Assembly (NCBI GenBank): GCA_964409235.1
Contig: CAYPCN010000018.1
Span: forward strand, 1 to 30,693
DNA from: CAINFV01 sp964409235
GTDB lineage: Bacteria; Chlamydiota; Chlamydiia; Chlamydiales; FEN-1388
Direction: 5' to 3'
Length of the DNA: 30,693 nt
Numbering within the stretch: position 1 is the first letter of the stretch; every line of letters begins with the position of its first letter. The translations under genes were made by a program, and so were the position numbers. Below are positions 23,014 to 30,693 of this stretch, piece after piece. The notes beneath the pieces are model-generated. The model was not told where the DNA came from and did not search any database. It worked only from the letters and a program-made list of their open reading frames with translations.

Positions 23014-23088
23014 CTCTTTGGGCCGCATAGGCGTGTCCAGGGTCAGAGGTGGCGGAAGTAAGGTCTCATTAAAAAAGGGAATTCAAAA

Positions 23089-24276
23089 ATGGCAAAAGAA
23101 GCATTTCAGAGGACAAAACCTCACGTCAACATAGGTACAATCGGCCACGTTGACCATGGCAAGACAACGCTCACAGCTGCTATCACAAAGCGGTTGGCGA
23201 CACATGGAATGGCGAAATTTCGCGATTATGCGTCCATTGACAATACCCCAGAGGAAAAAGCTCGTGGGATTACCATCAATGCCACACACGTAGAGTATGA
23301 GACTCCGAATCGCCACTATGCGCACGTAGACTGCCCAGGCCACGCTGACTATGTCAAAAACATGGTCACCGGTGCAGCGCAGATGGACGGAGCTATTCTC
23401 GTTGTTGCGGCGACAGACGGTGCGATGCCTCAGACGAGAGAACACGTTCTGATTGCACGCCAGGTAGGAGTACCTTCCATCGTCGTATTCTTAAACAAAT
23501 GCGACGCTCTTTCAGGAAGCGATCAAGAGCTCATCGACCTTGTCGAAATGGAAATCACTGAGCTGCTTGAATCGAAAGGGTACCATAACTGCCCCATCAT
23601 CCGAGGGTCGGCGTTGAAAGCGTTGGAAGGAGATCCAAAGTGGGAGGCAGCTATCGACCAGCTCGTCGAAGCGATCGATACGAAGGTCCCAACTCCGAAG
23701 CGCGATGTCGATAAACCATTCCTCATGCCGATCGAAGATATCTTTTCGATCTCTGGTCGTGGAACAGTGGCGACGGGCCGTGTAGAGCAAGGGGTGATCA
23801 AAACCAACGATCGGATTCAAGTGGTGGGCTTGCGCAAGGAACCACAGGAAACGGTTGCTGTCAGCCTTGAGATGTTTAATAAGACGTTGGACGAGGCGCG
23901 AGCTGGGGAGAACGTTGGTGTTCTATTGCGCGGCCTTGGAAAAGAGGAAGTAGAGCGCGGGATGGTTCTCTGCGCCCCAGGGACAATTACTCCGCATACG
24001 AAGTTCAAAGCTGCGGTCTATGTGTTGACAAAAGAAGAGGGCGGGCGACACACCCCATTCTTTAATGGCTACCGTCCACAGTTCTTCTTTAGGACGACCG
24101 ATGTGACGGGGACGATCCAGCTTCCGGAAGGGGTTGAGATGGTCATGCCCGGCGACAATGTCGAGCTTCTGTGCGAATTAATTGCTCCGATCGCTATGGA
24201 ACCGCAGATGCGATTCGCAATCCGAGAAGGCGGCCGCACAATAGGTGCTGGAACTGTTTCTCAAATCATTCAGTAG
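23089..24276 (+). CDS. tuf: translation elongation factor Tu
   Basis: A GTPase delivering aminoacyl-tRNA to the ribosome. The 395 residues match the family length (about 394). G-domain motifs are G1 GHVDHGKT (19-26), G2 with RGITI, G3 DCPGHAD, G4 NKCD and G5 GSALKALE; domains 2 and 3 follow with GRGTVATGRVEQG, RDVDKP and the C-terminal GGRTIGAGTVSQI. The leader has AAGGGA about 9 bases before the ATG. It is flanked by tRNA-Thr and tRNA-Trp and followed by a strong hairpin. Confidence 0.98.
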   Translation: MAKEAFQRTKPHVNIGTIGHVDHGKTTLTAAITKRLATHGMAKFRDYASIDNTPEEKARGITINATHVEYETPNRHYAHVDCPGHADYVKNMVTGAAQMDGAILVVAATDGAMPQTREHVLIARQVGVPSIVVFLNKCDALSGSDQELIDLVEMEITELLESKGYHNCPIIRGSALKALEGDPKWEAAIDQLVEAIDTKVPTPKRDVDKPFLMPIEDIFSISGRGTVATGRVEQGVIKTNDRIQVVGLRKEPQETVAVSLEMFNKTLDEARAGENVGVLLRGLGKEEVERGMVLCAPGTITPHTKFKAAVYVLTKEEGGRHTPFFNGYRPQFFFRTTDVTGTIQLPEGVEMVMPGDNVELLCELIAPIAMEPQMRFAIREGGRTIGAGTVSQIIQ

Positions 24277-24285
24277 GCTCAAGGT

Positions 24286-24325
24286 CTCTTTCAGCGCTCT
24301 GTCTATAGCCAGAGCGCTGAAGGGG
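24286..24325 (+). terminator. strong hairpin between tuf and tRNA-Trp
   Basis: TTCAGCGCTCTG (24290-24301) and CAGAGCGCTGAA (24310-24321) form a perfect 12-bp stem with an 8-base loop; CTCT/GGGG extends it to about 16 pairs with G-T pairs. It lies 10 bases after the tuf stop and ends 7 bases before tRNA-Trp. With no T-tract it is more likely a processing or stabilising stem for tuf mRNA than an efficient intrinsic terminator. Confidence 0.55.
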
Positions 24326-24331
24326 CAAGAA

Positions 24332-24405
24332 GGGTGTGTAGCTCAGCTGGCTAGAGCAGCGATCTCCAAAGTCGCCGGTCGGGGGTTCGAATCCCTCCGC
24401 ACTCG
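24332..24405 (+). tRNA. tRNA-Trp (anticodon CCA)
   Basis: Cloverleaf: acceptor GGGTGTG with CGCACTC (24398-24404; two G-T pairs), D-arm GCTC/GAGC, anticodon stem GCGAT/GTCGC around loop CTCCAAA (24364-24370) with anticodon CCA, and T-arm GGGGG-TTCGAAT-CCCTC. The discriminator G at 24405 is the tryptophan identity base, and CCA is not encoded. tRNA-Trp between tuf and secE is typical of Chlamydiae. A run of five T follows directly. Confidence 0.95.
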
Positions 24406-24561
24406 TTTTTCTTCTCTGCTTGCCATTGCGTGGCGCCCTGGCATGCGGAAGGTGATATAGGTTCGAAGAATCTCTTTTTCGTGCTGCATGCTGCATGGCG
24501 TGCGGTGAAGATCTTTGTTTCATTTCCAGTGGAATGAGGCAACGGTTGCTGAAGGATATAC

Positions 24562-24816
24562 ATGAGTATGGATACGCAAAAAATGTCGTCAACCAAGGTC
24601 TCGTCCTTCTCTGTGAGAAAAGCATTTCGCCGTTTCGAAGATCTCAAGGCAGAGTTTTTTCGAGTGCAATGGACTGAAGAAAACAACGTTCTTTCCATGG
24701 CGAAAGTCGTCGTTGTTGCGACTTTTGTATGCGGAATGGTACTCTACTTAGCCGATCTCATTGTGCAACGAGCGCTGACCGGTATGGATAGCATCCTCCG
24801 GTTGATTTTCGGCTGA
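24562..24816 (+). CDS. secE: SecE, preprotein translocase subunit
   Basis: The 84-residue protein has one membrane segment (about 48-70, VVVVATFVCGMVLYLADLIV) after a basic amphipathic helix with FFRVQWTEEN, the short single-span SecE form that clamps SecY. AAGGA lies 5 bases before ATG 24562. nusG begins 18 bases after its stop, and the secE-nusG pair is conserved in most bacteria. Confidence 0.93.
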   Translation: MSMDTQKMSSTKVSSFSVRKAFRRFEDLKAEFFRVQWTEENNVLSMAKVVVVATFVCGMVLYLADLIVQRALTGMDSILRLIFG

Positions 24817-24834
24817 TGGCCCAAGGCATAAGAA

Positions 24835-25383
24835 ATGATGAAGTGGTATGTAGTTCAAGTCCTGACGCAACAGGAGAGACGAGTCAAGAAGGCTCTTGAA
24901 GAGAATCGAGAGAGCCACGGCATGATCGGATTGATCGATCGGATCGTGTTGCCGACGGAGAACGTGTCGGAAGTGAAGCGTGGGCAGCAGAAAGTCGTTG
25001 AACGGCGGTTGTGGCCCGGCTACCTCCTCGTACGTATGGAGTTGACCGACGAAGCGTGGATGTACGTCAAGAATACAGATGGTGTTGTCGATTTTCTCGG
25101 TGGTGAGCATCCGCATGAATTGAGTGAATCAGAAGTTGAAGGGCTTCTACGTGATTTAGAGGATAAGAAGAGCCGCGTCACACAACGTCATAAGTTCGAA
25201 ATTGGTGATAAGGTCAAGATTACGGACGGCGTTTTTGTGAATTTCGTCGGCAGTGTGATCGAAGTCTTCCACGATAAAGGACGTCTCAGTGTCATGGTCT
25301 CAATTTTTGGCCGCGACACGAGGGTTGACGATCTCGAGTTTTGGCAAGTGGAAGAGTATACAGAAGAGGCTTCTCCGACGTAG
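24835..25383 (+). CDS. nusG: transcription antitermination factor NusG
   Basis: NusG binds RNA polymerase and couples elongation to Rho and to ribosomes. The 182 residues comprise the NGN domain (MMKWYVVQVLTQQERRVKKAL, then WPGYLLVRMELTDEAW) and the C-terminal KOW domain (FEIGDKVKITDGVFVNFVGSV), the usual length. AAGG lies 10 bases upstream of the ATG, and ATG 24838 is equally possible. It sits upstream of the ribosomal protein genes. Confidence 0.96.
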   Translation: MMKWYVVQVLTQQERRVKKALEENRESHGMIGLIDRIVLPTENVSEVKRGQQKVVERRLWPGYLLVRMELTDEAWMYVKNTDGVVDFLGGEHPHELSESEVEGLLRDLEDKKSRVTQRHKFEIGDKVKITDGVFVNFVGSVIEVFHDKGRLSVMVSIFGRDTRVDDLEFWQVEEYTEEASPT

Positions 25384-25485
25384 GAGAGTGCGTGTTGGCA
25401 GGACAGGCCAGCATGCCGCGAGCGACTCTACAGTGCTCGCCTAGGATACATAGAGTTTGCAGGATGATCCCCACGAGGGGAAAGA

Positions 25486-25502
25486 GAGAGCGTGAAGCTC
25501 TC
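25486..25502 (+). promoter_or_regulatory. hairpin in the rplK leader
   Basis: GAGAGC-GTGAA-GCTCTC, a perfect 6-bp stem 23 bases before the rplK start in the 142-base nusG-rplK spacer. L1 represses its own operon through a leader site in many bacteria; a link here is only positional. Confidence 0.3.
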
Positions 25503-25525
25503 GAATGTTGGAAGAGGAAGGGTTC

Positions 25526-25954
25526 ATGACGAAGAAGGTGGCAAAAATTATTCGATTGCAAATCCCTGCTGGAAAAGCCAATCCAGCGCCGCCGATCGGT
25601 CCAGCTCTTGGTGCTGCCGGTGTGAATATTATGGGGTTTTGCAAGGAATTCAACGCAAAGACACAGGACTTAGGTGGCGATATCTTGCCGACTGTGATTA
25701 CAGTCTATCAAGATAAGAGCTTCACGTTTATCACGAAGCGGCCTCCGGTATCGGAGATGATCAAAAAGGCGGCTGGCATTGAGAAGGGTTCGGCAACTCC
25801 AAATCGCTCTAAGGTCGGAAAATTGACGCAGAGCCAGGTGCGCAAGATTGCGGAAGATAAAATGGTGGACCTGAGTGCCGTCAGTATAGAAGCGGCTATG
25901 AATACTGTTCAAGGAACGGCCCGATCAATGGGCATCGATATGGTGGAAGGATAA
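25526..25954 (+). CDS. rplK: 50S ribosomal protein L11
   Basis: 142 residues from ATG 25526 (MTKKVAKIIRLQIPAGKANP), the exact usual length, with PPIGPALGAAGVNIMGFCKEFN and the C-terminal rRNA-binding domain (GSATPNRSKVGKLT...RSMGIDMVEG). The frame opens earlier at 25505, but GAGGAAGGG before ATG 25526 and the family N-terminus decide the start. L11 forms the stalk base with 23S rRNA. rplA follows after 4 bases. Confidence 0.97.
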   Translation: MTKKVAKIIRLQIPAGKANPAPPIGPALGAAGVNIMGFCKEFNAKTQDLGGDILPTVITVYQDKSFTFITKRPPVSEMIKKAAGIEKGSATPNRSKVGKLTQSQVRKIAEDKMVDLSAVSIEAAMNTVQGTARSMGIDMVEG

Positions 25955-25958
25955 ACGC

Positions 25959-26660
25959 ATGGGTCGAATGACAAAAAGAGCACGAGTAACGGCTCCATTG
26001 GTTGATGCGACGAAGGTGCACACAGCGCAGGAAGCTGTGGCTGTGTTGCAAGCGTGTCCCCCAGTGAAGTTTGACCAGTCTGTGGACGTGGCCATAAAGC
26101 TTGGGGTTGATCCCAAAAAATCTGATCAGAACGTTCGCGGTACTGTGTCGCTGCCAAGTGGGACGGGCAAAAAGATCATTGTCCTCGCCTTGGCTCGAGG
26201 AGAGAAGTTAAAAGAAGCTCAGGCAGCAGGGGCTGATTTTGTTGGGAATGATGAGTTAGTCGAAAAGATTGCGGGTGGCTGGACAGATTTTGACGTTGTC
26301 ATTGCTACGCCAGATATGATGCGCGATGTTGGAAAGCTGGGGAAGGTGCTCGGCCCTCGCGGCTTAATGCCAACGCCGAAAGCTGGAACAGTAACGACGG
26401 ATATTGCCAAAGCGATTCGCGAGATTAAGCAGGGCAAAATTGAGTTCAAATCAGACAAGTTTGGCGTCGTCAACTGTGCTATTGGGAAGCTGTCATTCAC
26501 TGTGGATCAGCTCGTTGGTAATATACGAGCCCTTTTCTCGGCTATACAGCGAGCGAAGCCTGCAACTGTGAAAGGCCAGTACGTGCAAAGTGGATATCTC
26601 TCTTCAACAATGGGGCCAGGCGTCAAACTCGAGATCCACGAATTGGAACCAACGGCATAA
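25959..26660 (+). CDS. rplA: 50S ribosomal protein L1
   Basis: 233 residues, full length, with the L1 signature KLGKVLGPRGLMPTPKAGTVT and N-terminal MTKRARV. AAGGA lies 7 bases upstream of ATG 25959. L1 binds the E-site stalk rRNA and usually represses its own mRNA. It sits 4 bases after rplK, and rplJ begins 13 bases after its stop. Confidence 0.97.
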   Translation: MGRMTKRARVTAPLVDATKVHTAQEAVAVLQACPPVKFDQSVDVAIKLGVDPKKSDQNVRGTVSLPSGTGKKIIVLALARGEKLKEAQAAGADFVGNDELVEKIAGGWTDFDVVIATPDMMRDVGKLGKVLGPRGLMPTPKAGTVTTDIAKAIREIKQGKIEFKSDKFGVVNCAIGKLSFTVDQLVGNIRALFSAIQRAKPATVKGQYVQSGYLSSTMGPGVKLEIHELEPTA

Positions 26661-26673
26661 GGGTGGTATAGAG

Positions 26674-27198
26674 GTGAAAAGAGAAAAGCAATTGCTTCTG
26701 GAAGAAATGAAAGAGCAAATTCAACGATCTGGGTCGTTTATCATCGCTCAATACCAGCATCTGACTGGCGCGAGGGCGTATGACTTTCGTCGAGAGCTCG
26801 CCAAGGTTGGCGGGTACTTCGAAGTTGTGCGGAAGCGGATGTTGCTCGAAGTGGTTCGACAGATGGGGATCGAATTTGACCCTGAACAGCTTCCTGGCCA
26901 TCTTGGGGTTGTTCTTGGGGCGAAAGATCCGCTCGAAGCAACGAAAGTGGTCATGAAGTTCAGCCAAGAGAATGAGGAGGCGTTTGCCCTCCTTGCTGGA
27001 TACGTCGAAGGCCAAAAAGCTTCTAAAGAAGACGTACAGCGTTTGGCAACTCTGCCAGCAAAGGATCAAATGCGAGCAGAGCTATTGGGCCTCTTGTGTG
27101 CTCCAGCTTCAGGCGTGCTTGGTGTTATGGAAGCTGTGATGGCAAGCGTGGTCTCGTGCATTGACATCCGAGCCAACGAGGCAAAAAGCGGCTCATAA
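26674..27198 (+). CDS. rplJ: 50S ribosomal protein L10
   Basis: 174 residues from GTG 26674 (VKREKQLLLEEMKEQIQRSGS), the expected length and N-terminus. The open frame back to 26590 lies inside rplA and does not fit. Visible family features are FIIAQYQHLTGARAYDFRREL and the C-terminal helix that anchors L7/L12 dimers. AAGGGTGG lies upstream. The rplA-rplJ gap of 13 bases leaves no room for the long L10 autoregulatory leader known from other bacteria. Confidence 0.95.
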   Translation: MKREKQLLLEEMKEQIQRSGSFIIAQYQHLTGARAYDFRRELAKVGGYFEVVRKRMLLEVVRQMGIEFDPEQLPGHLGVVLGAKDPLEATKVVMKFSQENEEAFALLAGYVEGQKASKEDVQRLATLPAKDQMRAELLGLLCAPASGVLGVMEAVMASVVSCIDIRANEAKSGS

Positions 27199-27242
27199 GA
27201 GAAAGAATCGATTTTTTTGTTATCAATTGAGGGGAAGTACCT

Positions 27243-27632
27243 GTGAGTAAGAATATCGAACAACTCGTAGAGGATTTAAGCAATTTGACTGTCATTGAGA
27301 TGGCCAAATTGAAAGACCTGCTTGAATCAAAATGGGGTGTGAAAGCGGCATCTGGAGTGCCAATGATGGCCGCTGTAGCCGCGCCAACAGCTCCAGTAGC
27401 AGCTGTTGAATCAACGGATTTTCAAGTGACATTAGCAGAAGCTCCAGCTGACAAACGGCTTGGCATTATCAAAGCTCTCCGTGAAATCGCGGGATTGACG
27501 TTGAAAGATGCTAAAGACCTCGTTGAAGCGGCGCCCAAAGTTGTCAAAGAGACAGCTCCAAAGGCCGAAGCAGAAGAGATGAAAAAGAAACTTGAAGCTG
27601 CTGGTGCAAAGGTCACACTCAAAGGGCTGTAA
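27243..27632 (+). CDS. rplL: 50S ribosomal protein L7/L12
   Basis: 129 residues from GTG 27243 with GGGGAAG upstream. It has the N-terminal dimerisation domain, an Ala/Pro-rich hinge (about 40-57, AAVAAPTAPVAAVES) and the C-terminal factor-binding domain (VTLAEAPADKRLGIIKALREIAGLTLKDAKDLVEAAPKVVKE...). Present in multiple copies on the ribosomal stalk. A structured spacer follows before rpoB. Confidence 0.97.
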   Translation: MSKNIEQLVEDLSNLTVIEMAKLKDLLESKWGVKAASGVPMMAAVAAPTAPVAAVESTDFQVTLAEAPADKRLGIIKALREIAGLTLKDAKDLVEAAPKVVKETAPKAEAEEMKKKLEAAGAKVTLKGL

Positions 27633-27643
27633 CAACAAAGCCC

Positions 27644-27710
27644 CCCTCTCATCTGCTATTCCTCATGATGGTTGGTGTTCGAACATCATGAGGTAGTCGC
27701 AGTGGGAGGG
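27644..27710 (+). promoter_or_regulatory. compound hairpin in the rplL-rpoB spacer
   Basis: The spacer from 27633 to 27977 (345 bases) has no convincing gene. Its first element is an outer stem (27644-27655 with 27699-27710, 12 pairs, one T bulged) enclosing a perfect inner stem, CCTCATGATG (27661-27670) with CATCATGAGG (27684-27693). It resembles the processing/attenuation structure found between rplL and rpoB in enterobacteria in position, not in sequence. Confidence 0.5.
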
Positions 27711-27852
27711 AGCCTCCAATTCGCATCTTGTCAATAAACGTGTCGCTACAGTATTCTTGTTCACACCTGATTTTTGTGGACTGGTTGTGCACTTTTGTTC
27801 TTTCGTTCCCTGCGAGCCTCTGACAATCCGCATCGAACATGGCTCGTATTCG

Positions 27853-27878
27853 GAGGCTGCCGTCAGCCTCTTTGTTTT
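27853..27878 (+). terminator. intrinsic terminator or attenuator upstream of rpoB
   Basis: GAGGCTG (27853-27859), loop CCGT, CAGCCTC (27864-27870), then TTTGTTTT. A perfect 7-bp GC-rich stem with a U-rich tail meets the Rho-independent pattern. It lies 100 bases before the rpoB ATG, so polymerase read-through or a separate downstream promoter is needed for rpoB. No convincing promoter was found in 27879-27977. Confidence 0.65.
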
Positions 27879-27977
27879 GCCGAGTCACCCTTTGTGTGGA
27901 AAAAAAGATTGTCTACGTTGTGAGATCTGTCCGCAACGAGGGGTTCGGTTGACCGCGTAACAGCATGGAGTTGTAGC

Positions 27978-30693
27978 ATGTTGCGAAAGCCGCCTCATCG
28001 AATAAGCTTTCATAACCGGGAGGATATCCTTGACCTTCCAAACTTGATCGAGGTGCAAATAAAATCGTACGGCCAGTTCTTGCAGGCCGATGTTCCCCCT
28101 GAGGAACGAGAATCGACAGGATTGCAAGAAGTATTCCAGGAGATATTTCCCATCAAGTCCTTTGATGAGAAAACAGTCTTAGAATACCTTTCGTATAACC
28201 TTGGCATCCCCAAATACTCTCCTGAGGAGTGTATCCGTCGGGGAATATCCTATAACGTGATCCTCAAAGTCAAATTCCGTTTGACAGATGAAACGGGTAT
28301 TAAAGAGGAAGAGGTCTACATGGGGACCATCCCTGTGATGACCGATAAAGGGACGTTCGTTATCAACGGTGCAGAGCGCGTCGTTGTCTCCCAGCTCCAT
28401 CGATCTCCTGGCATCTGTTTTGAGCAAGAGCGTCATCCTCGGGGGATAACGGTGTTTTCGATGAGGATCATCCCGTATCGAGGCAGTTGGTTGGAGGCGT
28501 CGTTCGATTCCGCTGATTGCATCAACGTCTACATCGATAGAAAGAAGCGAAAGCGCAAGATCTTGGCGACGACCTTCTTGCGCTGTCTTGGTTTGTCGAG
28601 TAATGCGGATATTCTCGAAGAGTTTTTTGTCACGAAAAAGGTGAAGCTAAAAGTCGAAAAAGACTTTGTCAAGTACGTTGGGAAGATTCTCGCTCAAGAT
28701 GTCGTCGACGAAGAGCGTGGGCTTGTCTTTGGCAGAGCTGCTGAAAAGCTTACGACAGCGATGTTAAAGCGCATGCTTGACATGGGCATCGACACCTTAC
28801 GGTTGTGCGAAGATGCGGATGAGACTCACCCTGTTATTCGCATGCTTGCCCGCGATCCCACAGATAGCTATGAATCGGCTCTCAAGGACTTTTATCGCAA
28901 AATCCGCCCTGGTGAGCCAGCGACGCTCTCCAATGCTCGAGCAGCGATTATGCGCCTCTATTTTGACCCAAAGAGGTACAACTTAGGCCGCGTAGGGCGT
29001 TACAAGTTGAATACAAAGCTTGGGTTTGAGATCAATGATGAATCGTTGAGCCAAGTCACGCTTCGACGAGAGGATGTGATTGCGGCTCTCAAATACTTGA
29101 TTCGCCTCAAAGCAGGTGATGAAGGGGTTGTCGTTGATGATATCGACCATTTAGGCAACCGCCGCGTGCGTTCTGTTGGCGAGCTGGTGCAAAATCAATG
29201 CCGCATAGGCTTAGCTCGCATGGAAAAGATCATCCGCGAGCGAATGAATCTGTTTGATTTCACATCGGATACCCTAACTCCAGGCAAAATTGTCTCTGCA
29301 AAAGCCCTTTCCAGTGTTTTGAAAGACTTCTTTGGGCGTTCTCAGCTATCGCAGTTCATGGATCAGACCAATCCTGTGGCCGAGCTGACCCACAAACGGC
29401 GCTTATCGGCATTAGGGCCTGGCGGCTTAAGCCGCGAGCGTGCGGGATTTGAGGTTCGCGACGTTCACACAAGCCATTACGGCAGAATTTGCCCTATTGA
29501 AACCCCTGAAGGGCAAAACATCGGTCTCATCACGTCATTGTCTTCCTATGCAAAGATTAATGAGTTTGGGTTTATTGAAACGCCGTATCGCATTGTGCGC
29601 GATGGTGTTGTCACCGATGAGATCGAGTATATGACAGCGGACCAAGAGGAACATCACGTTATTGCGCAGGCGACAACGCCGTTGGATTCGCACAACATGT
29701 TTGCTGTGGATACGTGCTGGGGCCGGCAGAAAGGAGAATTGCTCCAAATTGATGTTTCGACAGTGACGCATATGGATGTTTCCCCGAAGCAGATGGTTTC
29801 TATTGTGACGGGGCTCATTCCATTCCTCGAGCACGACGACGCGAACCGTGCTCTGATGGGCTCAAACATGCAACGCCAAGCTGTTCCACTTCTCAAGCCT
29901 GAAGCACCGTTCGTTGGAACGGGATTGGAGGGAAGGACAGCACGAGATTCTGGCGCTGTTGTCGTGGCAGAGGAAGACGGGACTGTCGAGTACGTGGATG
30001 GTTGTAAAATCATCATCGCTGCTAAAGGCAATAGGCTGAAAAAGAAAGTCTACGTCTTGAAGAAGTTTTTGCGCTCGAACTCGGGGAGTTGTATCAACCA
30101 AGAGCCTATTTGCTCTGTTGGCGATGAAGTAGTCGCTGGGGATGTGATTGCTGACGGTCCAGCGACAGATCGAGGCGAGCTTTCCATTGGACGAAATGTC
30201 CTTGTCGCCTTCATGCCGTGGCGTGGGTATAACTTCGAAGATGCCATTGTCTGCTCTGAGAAGCTGCTGTGTAAAGACTACTACACATCTGTCCATATCG
30301 AAGAGTTTGAAATTACGGCGCGGGAGACAAAACTTGGGAAAGAGGAAATCACTCGCGATATTCCGAATGTCTCCGAAGAAGTACTTCGCAATCTCGGAGA
30401 AGATGGCATCATTCGCGTTGGGGCTGAGGTAAAGCCTGGAGATATTCTAGTAGGGAAGATCACGCCGAAATCCGAGACAGAACTGGCTCCCGAGGAGCGC
30501 CTGTTGCGAGCGATTTTCGGTGAAAAGGCTGCAGATGTCAAAGATGCCTCTTTGACAGTACCTCCTGGCACTGAAGGCGTGGTCATGGACGTCAAGATCT
30601 TTACTCGACGTGATCGCTTATCGAAGACCGATGATGAGCTAGTCGAAGAAGCAACGCGACTGAAGGATATCCAAAAAGAATACAAGGCCAAGC
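27978..30693 (+). CDS. rpoB: RNA polymerase beta subunit (truncated by the window end)
   Basis: Catalytic-core subunit of RNA polymerase. The frame is open from ATG 27978 (GGAG 8 bases upstream) to the window edge, 905 codons, about 70% of the usual length. It begins LRKPPHRISFHNRED and continues through SYGQFLQ, the lobe and fork regions, the rifampicin pocket (SQLSQFMDQTNPVAELTHKRR) and GFEVRDVHTSHYGRICPIETPEG. Residues equivalent to E. coli Gln513, Asp516, His526 and Ser531 are the sensitive-type amino acids (Gln459, Asp462, His472, Ser477 here). The sequence PEERLLRAIFGEKAADVKDASL is near the visible end. The overall match to chlamydial RpoB is strong. rpoC would be expected downstream, outside the window. 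Confidence 0.97.
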   Translation, partial: MLRKPPHRISFHNREDILDLPNLIEVQIKSYGQFLQADVPPEERESTGLQEVFQEIFPIKSFDEKTVLEYLSYNLGIPKYSPEECIRRGISYNVILKVKFRLTDETGIKEEEVYMGTIPVMTDKGTFVINGAERVVVSQLHRSPGICFEQERHPRGITVFSMRIIPYRGSWLEASFDSADCINVYIDRKKRKRKILATTFLRCLGLSSNADILEEFFVTKKVKLKVEKDFVKYVGKILAQDVVDEERGLVFGRAAEKLTTAMLKRMLDMGIDTLRLCEDADETHPVIRMLARDPTDSYESALKDFYRKIRPGEPATLSNARAAIMRLYFDPKRYNLGRVGRYKLNTKLGFEINDESLSQVTLRREDVIAALKYLIRLKAGDEGVVVDDIDHLGNRRVRSVGELVQNQCRIGLARMEKIIRERMNLFDFTSDTLTPGKIVSAKALSSVLKDFFGRSQLSQFMDQTNPVAELTHKRRLSALGPGGLSRERAGFEVRDVHTSHYGRICPIETPEGQNIGLITSLSSYAKINEFGFIETPYRIVRDGVVTDEIEYMTADQEEHHVIAQATTPLDSHNMFAVDTCWGRQKGELLQIDVSTVTHMDVSPKQMVSIVTGLIPFLEHDDANRALMGSNMQRQAVPLLKPEAPFVGTGLEGRTARDSGAVVVAEEDGTVEYVDGCKIIIAAKGNRLKKKVYVLKKFLRSNSGSCINQEPICSVGDEVVAGDVIADGPATDRGELSIGRNVLVAFMPWRGYNFEDAIVCSEKLLCKDYYTSVHIEEFEITARETKLGKEEITRDIPNVSEEVLRNLGEDGIIRVGAEVKPGDILVGKITPKSETELAPEERLLRAIFGEKAADVKDASLTVPPGTEGVVMDVKIFTRRDRLSKTDDELVEEATRLKDIQKEYKAK

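Noticed and set aside
27757..27960. 67-codon frame before rpoB with a cysteine cluster (CGKKDCLRCEIC)
   Set aside because: It starts at TTG without a ribosome site, runs through the intrinsic terminator stem, and has low-complexity hydrophobic content. The cysteine pattern is probably chance.
1..30693. Search for CRISPR arrays, insertion sequences, rRNA genes and attachment sites
   Set aside because: No regularly spaced short repeats, transposase-like frames, terminal inverted repeats or rRNA signatures were seen. The only sizeable tandem repeat is the coding 96-bp array.

Overview
The window looks like a piece of chromosome from a member of the phylum Chlamydiae, probably an environmental (amoeba- or arthropod-associated) lineage and not a classical Chlamydia. 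Three things support this. The right-hand block has the order infA, tRNA-Thr, tuf, tRNA-Trp, secE, nusG, rplK, rplA, rplJ, rplL, rpoB, which is the chlamydial arrangement. The RpoB, EF-Tu and AlaRS sequences read as chlamydial-like. Proteins typical of chlamydial host interaction are also present: Inc-like membrane proteins, an OTU protease and a LcrH/SycD-like TPR chaperone. Base composition looks near or above 50% GC by eye, higher than Chlamydiaceae. Species assignment is inference.

Layout. (1) 1-3235: the end of an upstream gene, lptB (lipopolysaccharide export ATPase), an HD-domain phosphohydrolase, an unrecognised 271-aa protein, and convergent ndk. (2) 3303-4875: promoter, efp and overlapping epmA, the elongation factor P and its lysine-modifying enzyme. 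(3) 4894-10861, minus strand: alaS followed by mfd, 4 bases apart, preceded by a 96-aa helical protein with its own promoter and terminator. (4) 11335-21853: an accessory, host-interaction-like region. It holds an OTU-fold protease with an internal 96-bp tandem repeat, then a minus-strand Rsm22-like methyltransferase/nadE pair, then two adjacent plus-strand Inc-like proteins (bilobed hydrophobic domain plus long coiled coil). After these comes a minus-strand run of S10 carboxypeptidase, TPR chaperone, a 111-aa protein and a LicD-family transferase. (5) 21902-30693: a DUF167 protein and the translation/transcription block ending in a truncated rpoB.

How the parts fit. The right-hand block makes the core translation and transcription machinery; structured spacers (tuf to tRNA-Trp, rplL to rpoB, tRNA-Thr to tuf) probably set expression levels. 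EF-P and EpmA form a modification pair. In the accessory region, the Inc-like pair, the OTU protease, the LicD protein and the TPR chaperone are all types of protein found as, or serving, type III secretion substrates; that they act together is inference. The most unexpected protein-level observation is NadE, whose glutaminase domain has lost the catalytic cysteine and the segment with the catalytic lysine, while the synthetase domain is intact.

The longest stretch without a confident gene is 27633-27977 (rplL-rpoB spacer), which holds a compound hairpin and an intrinsic terminator. No insertion sequence, CRISPR array, rRNA or attachment site was seen.
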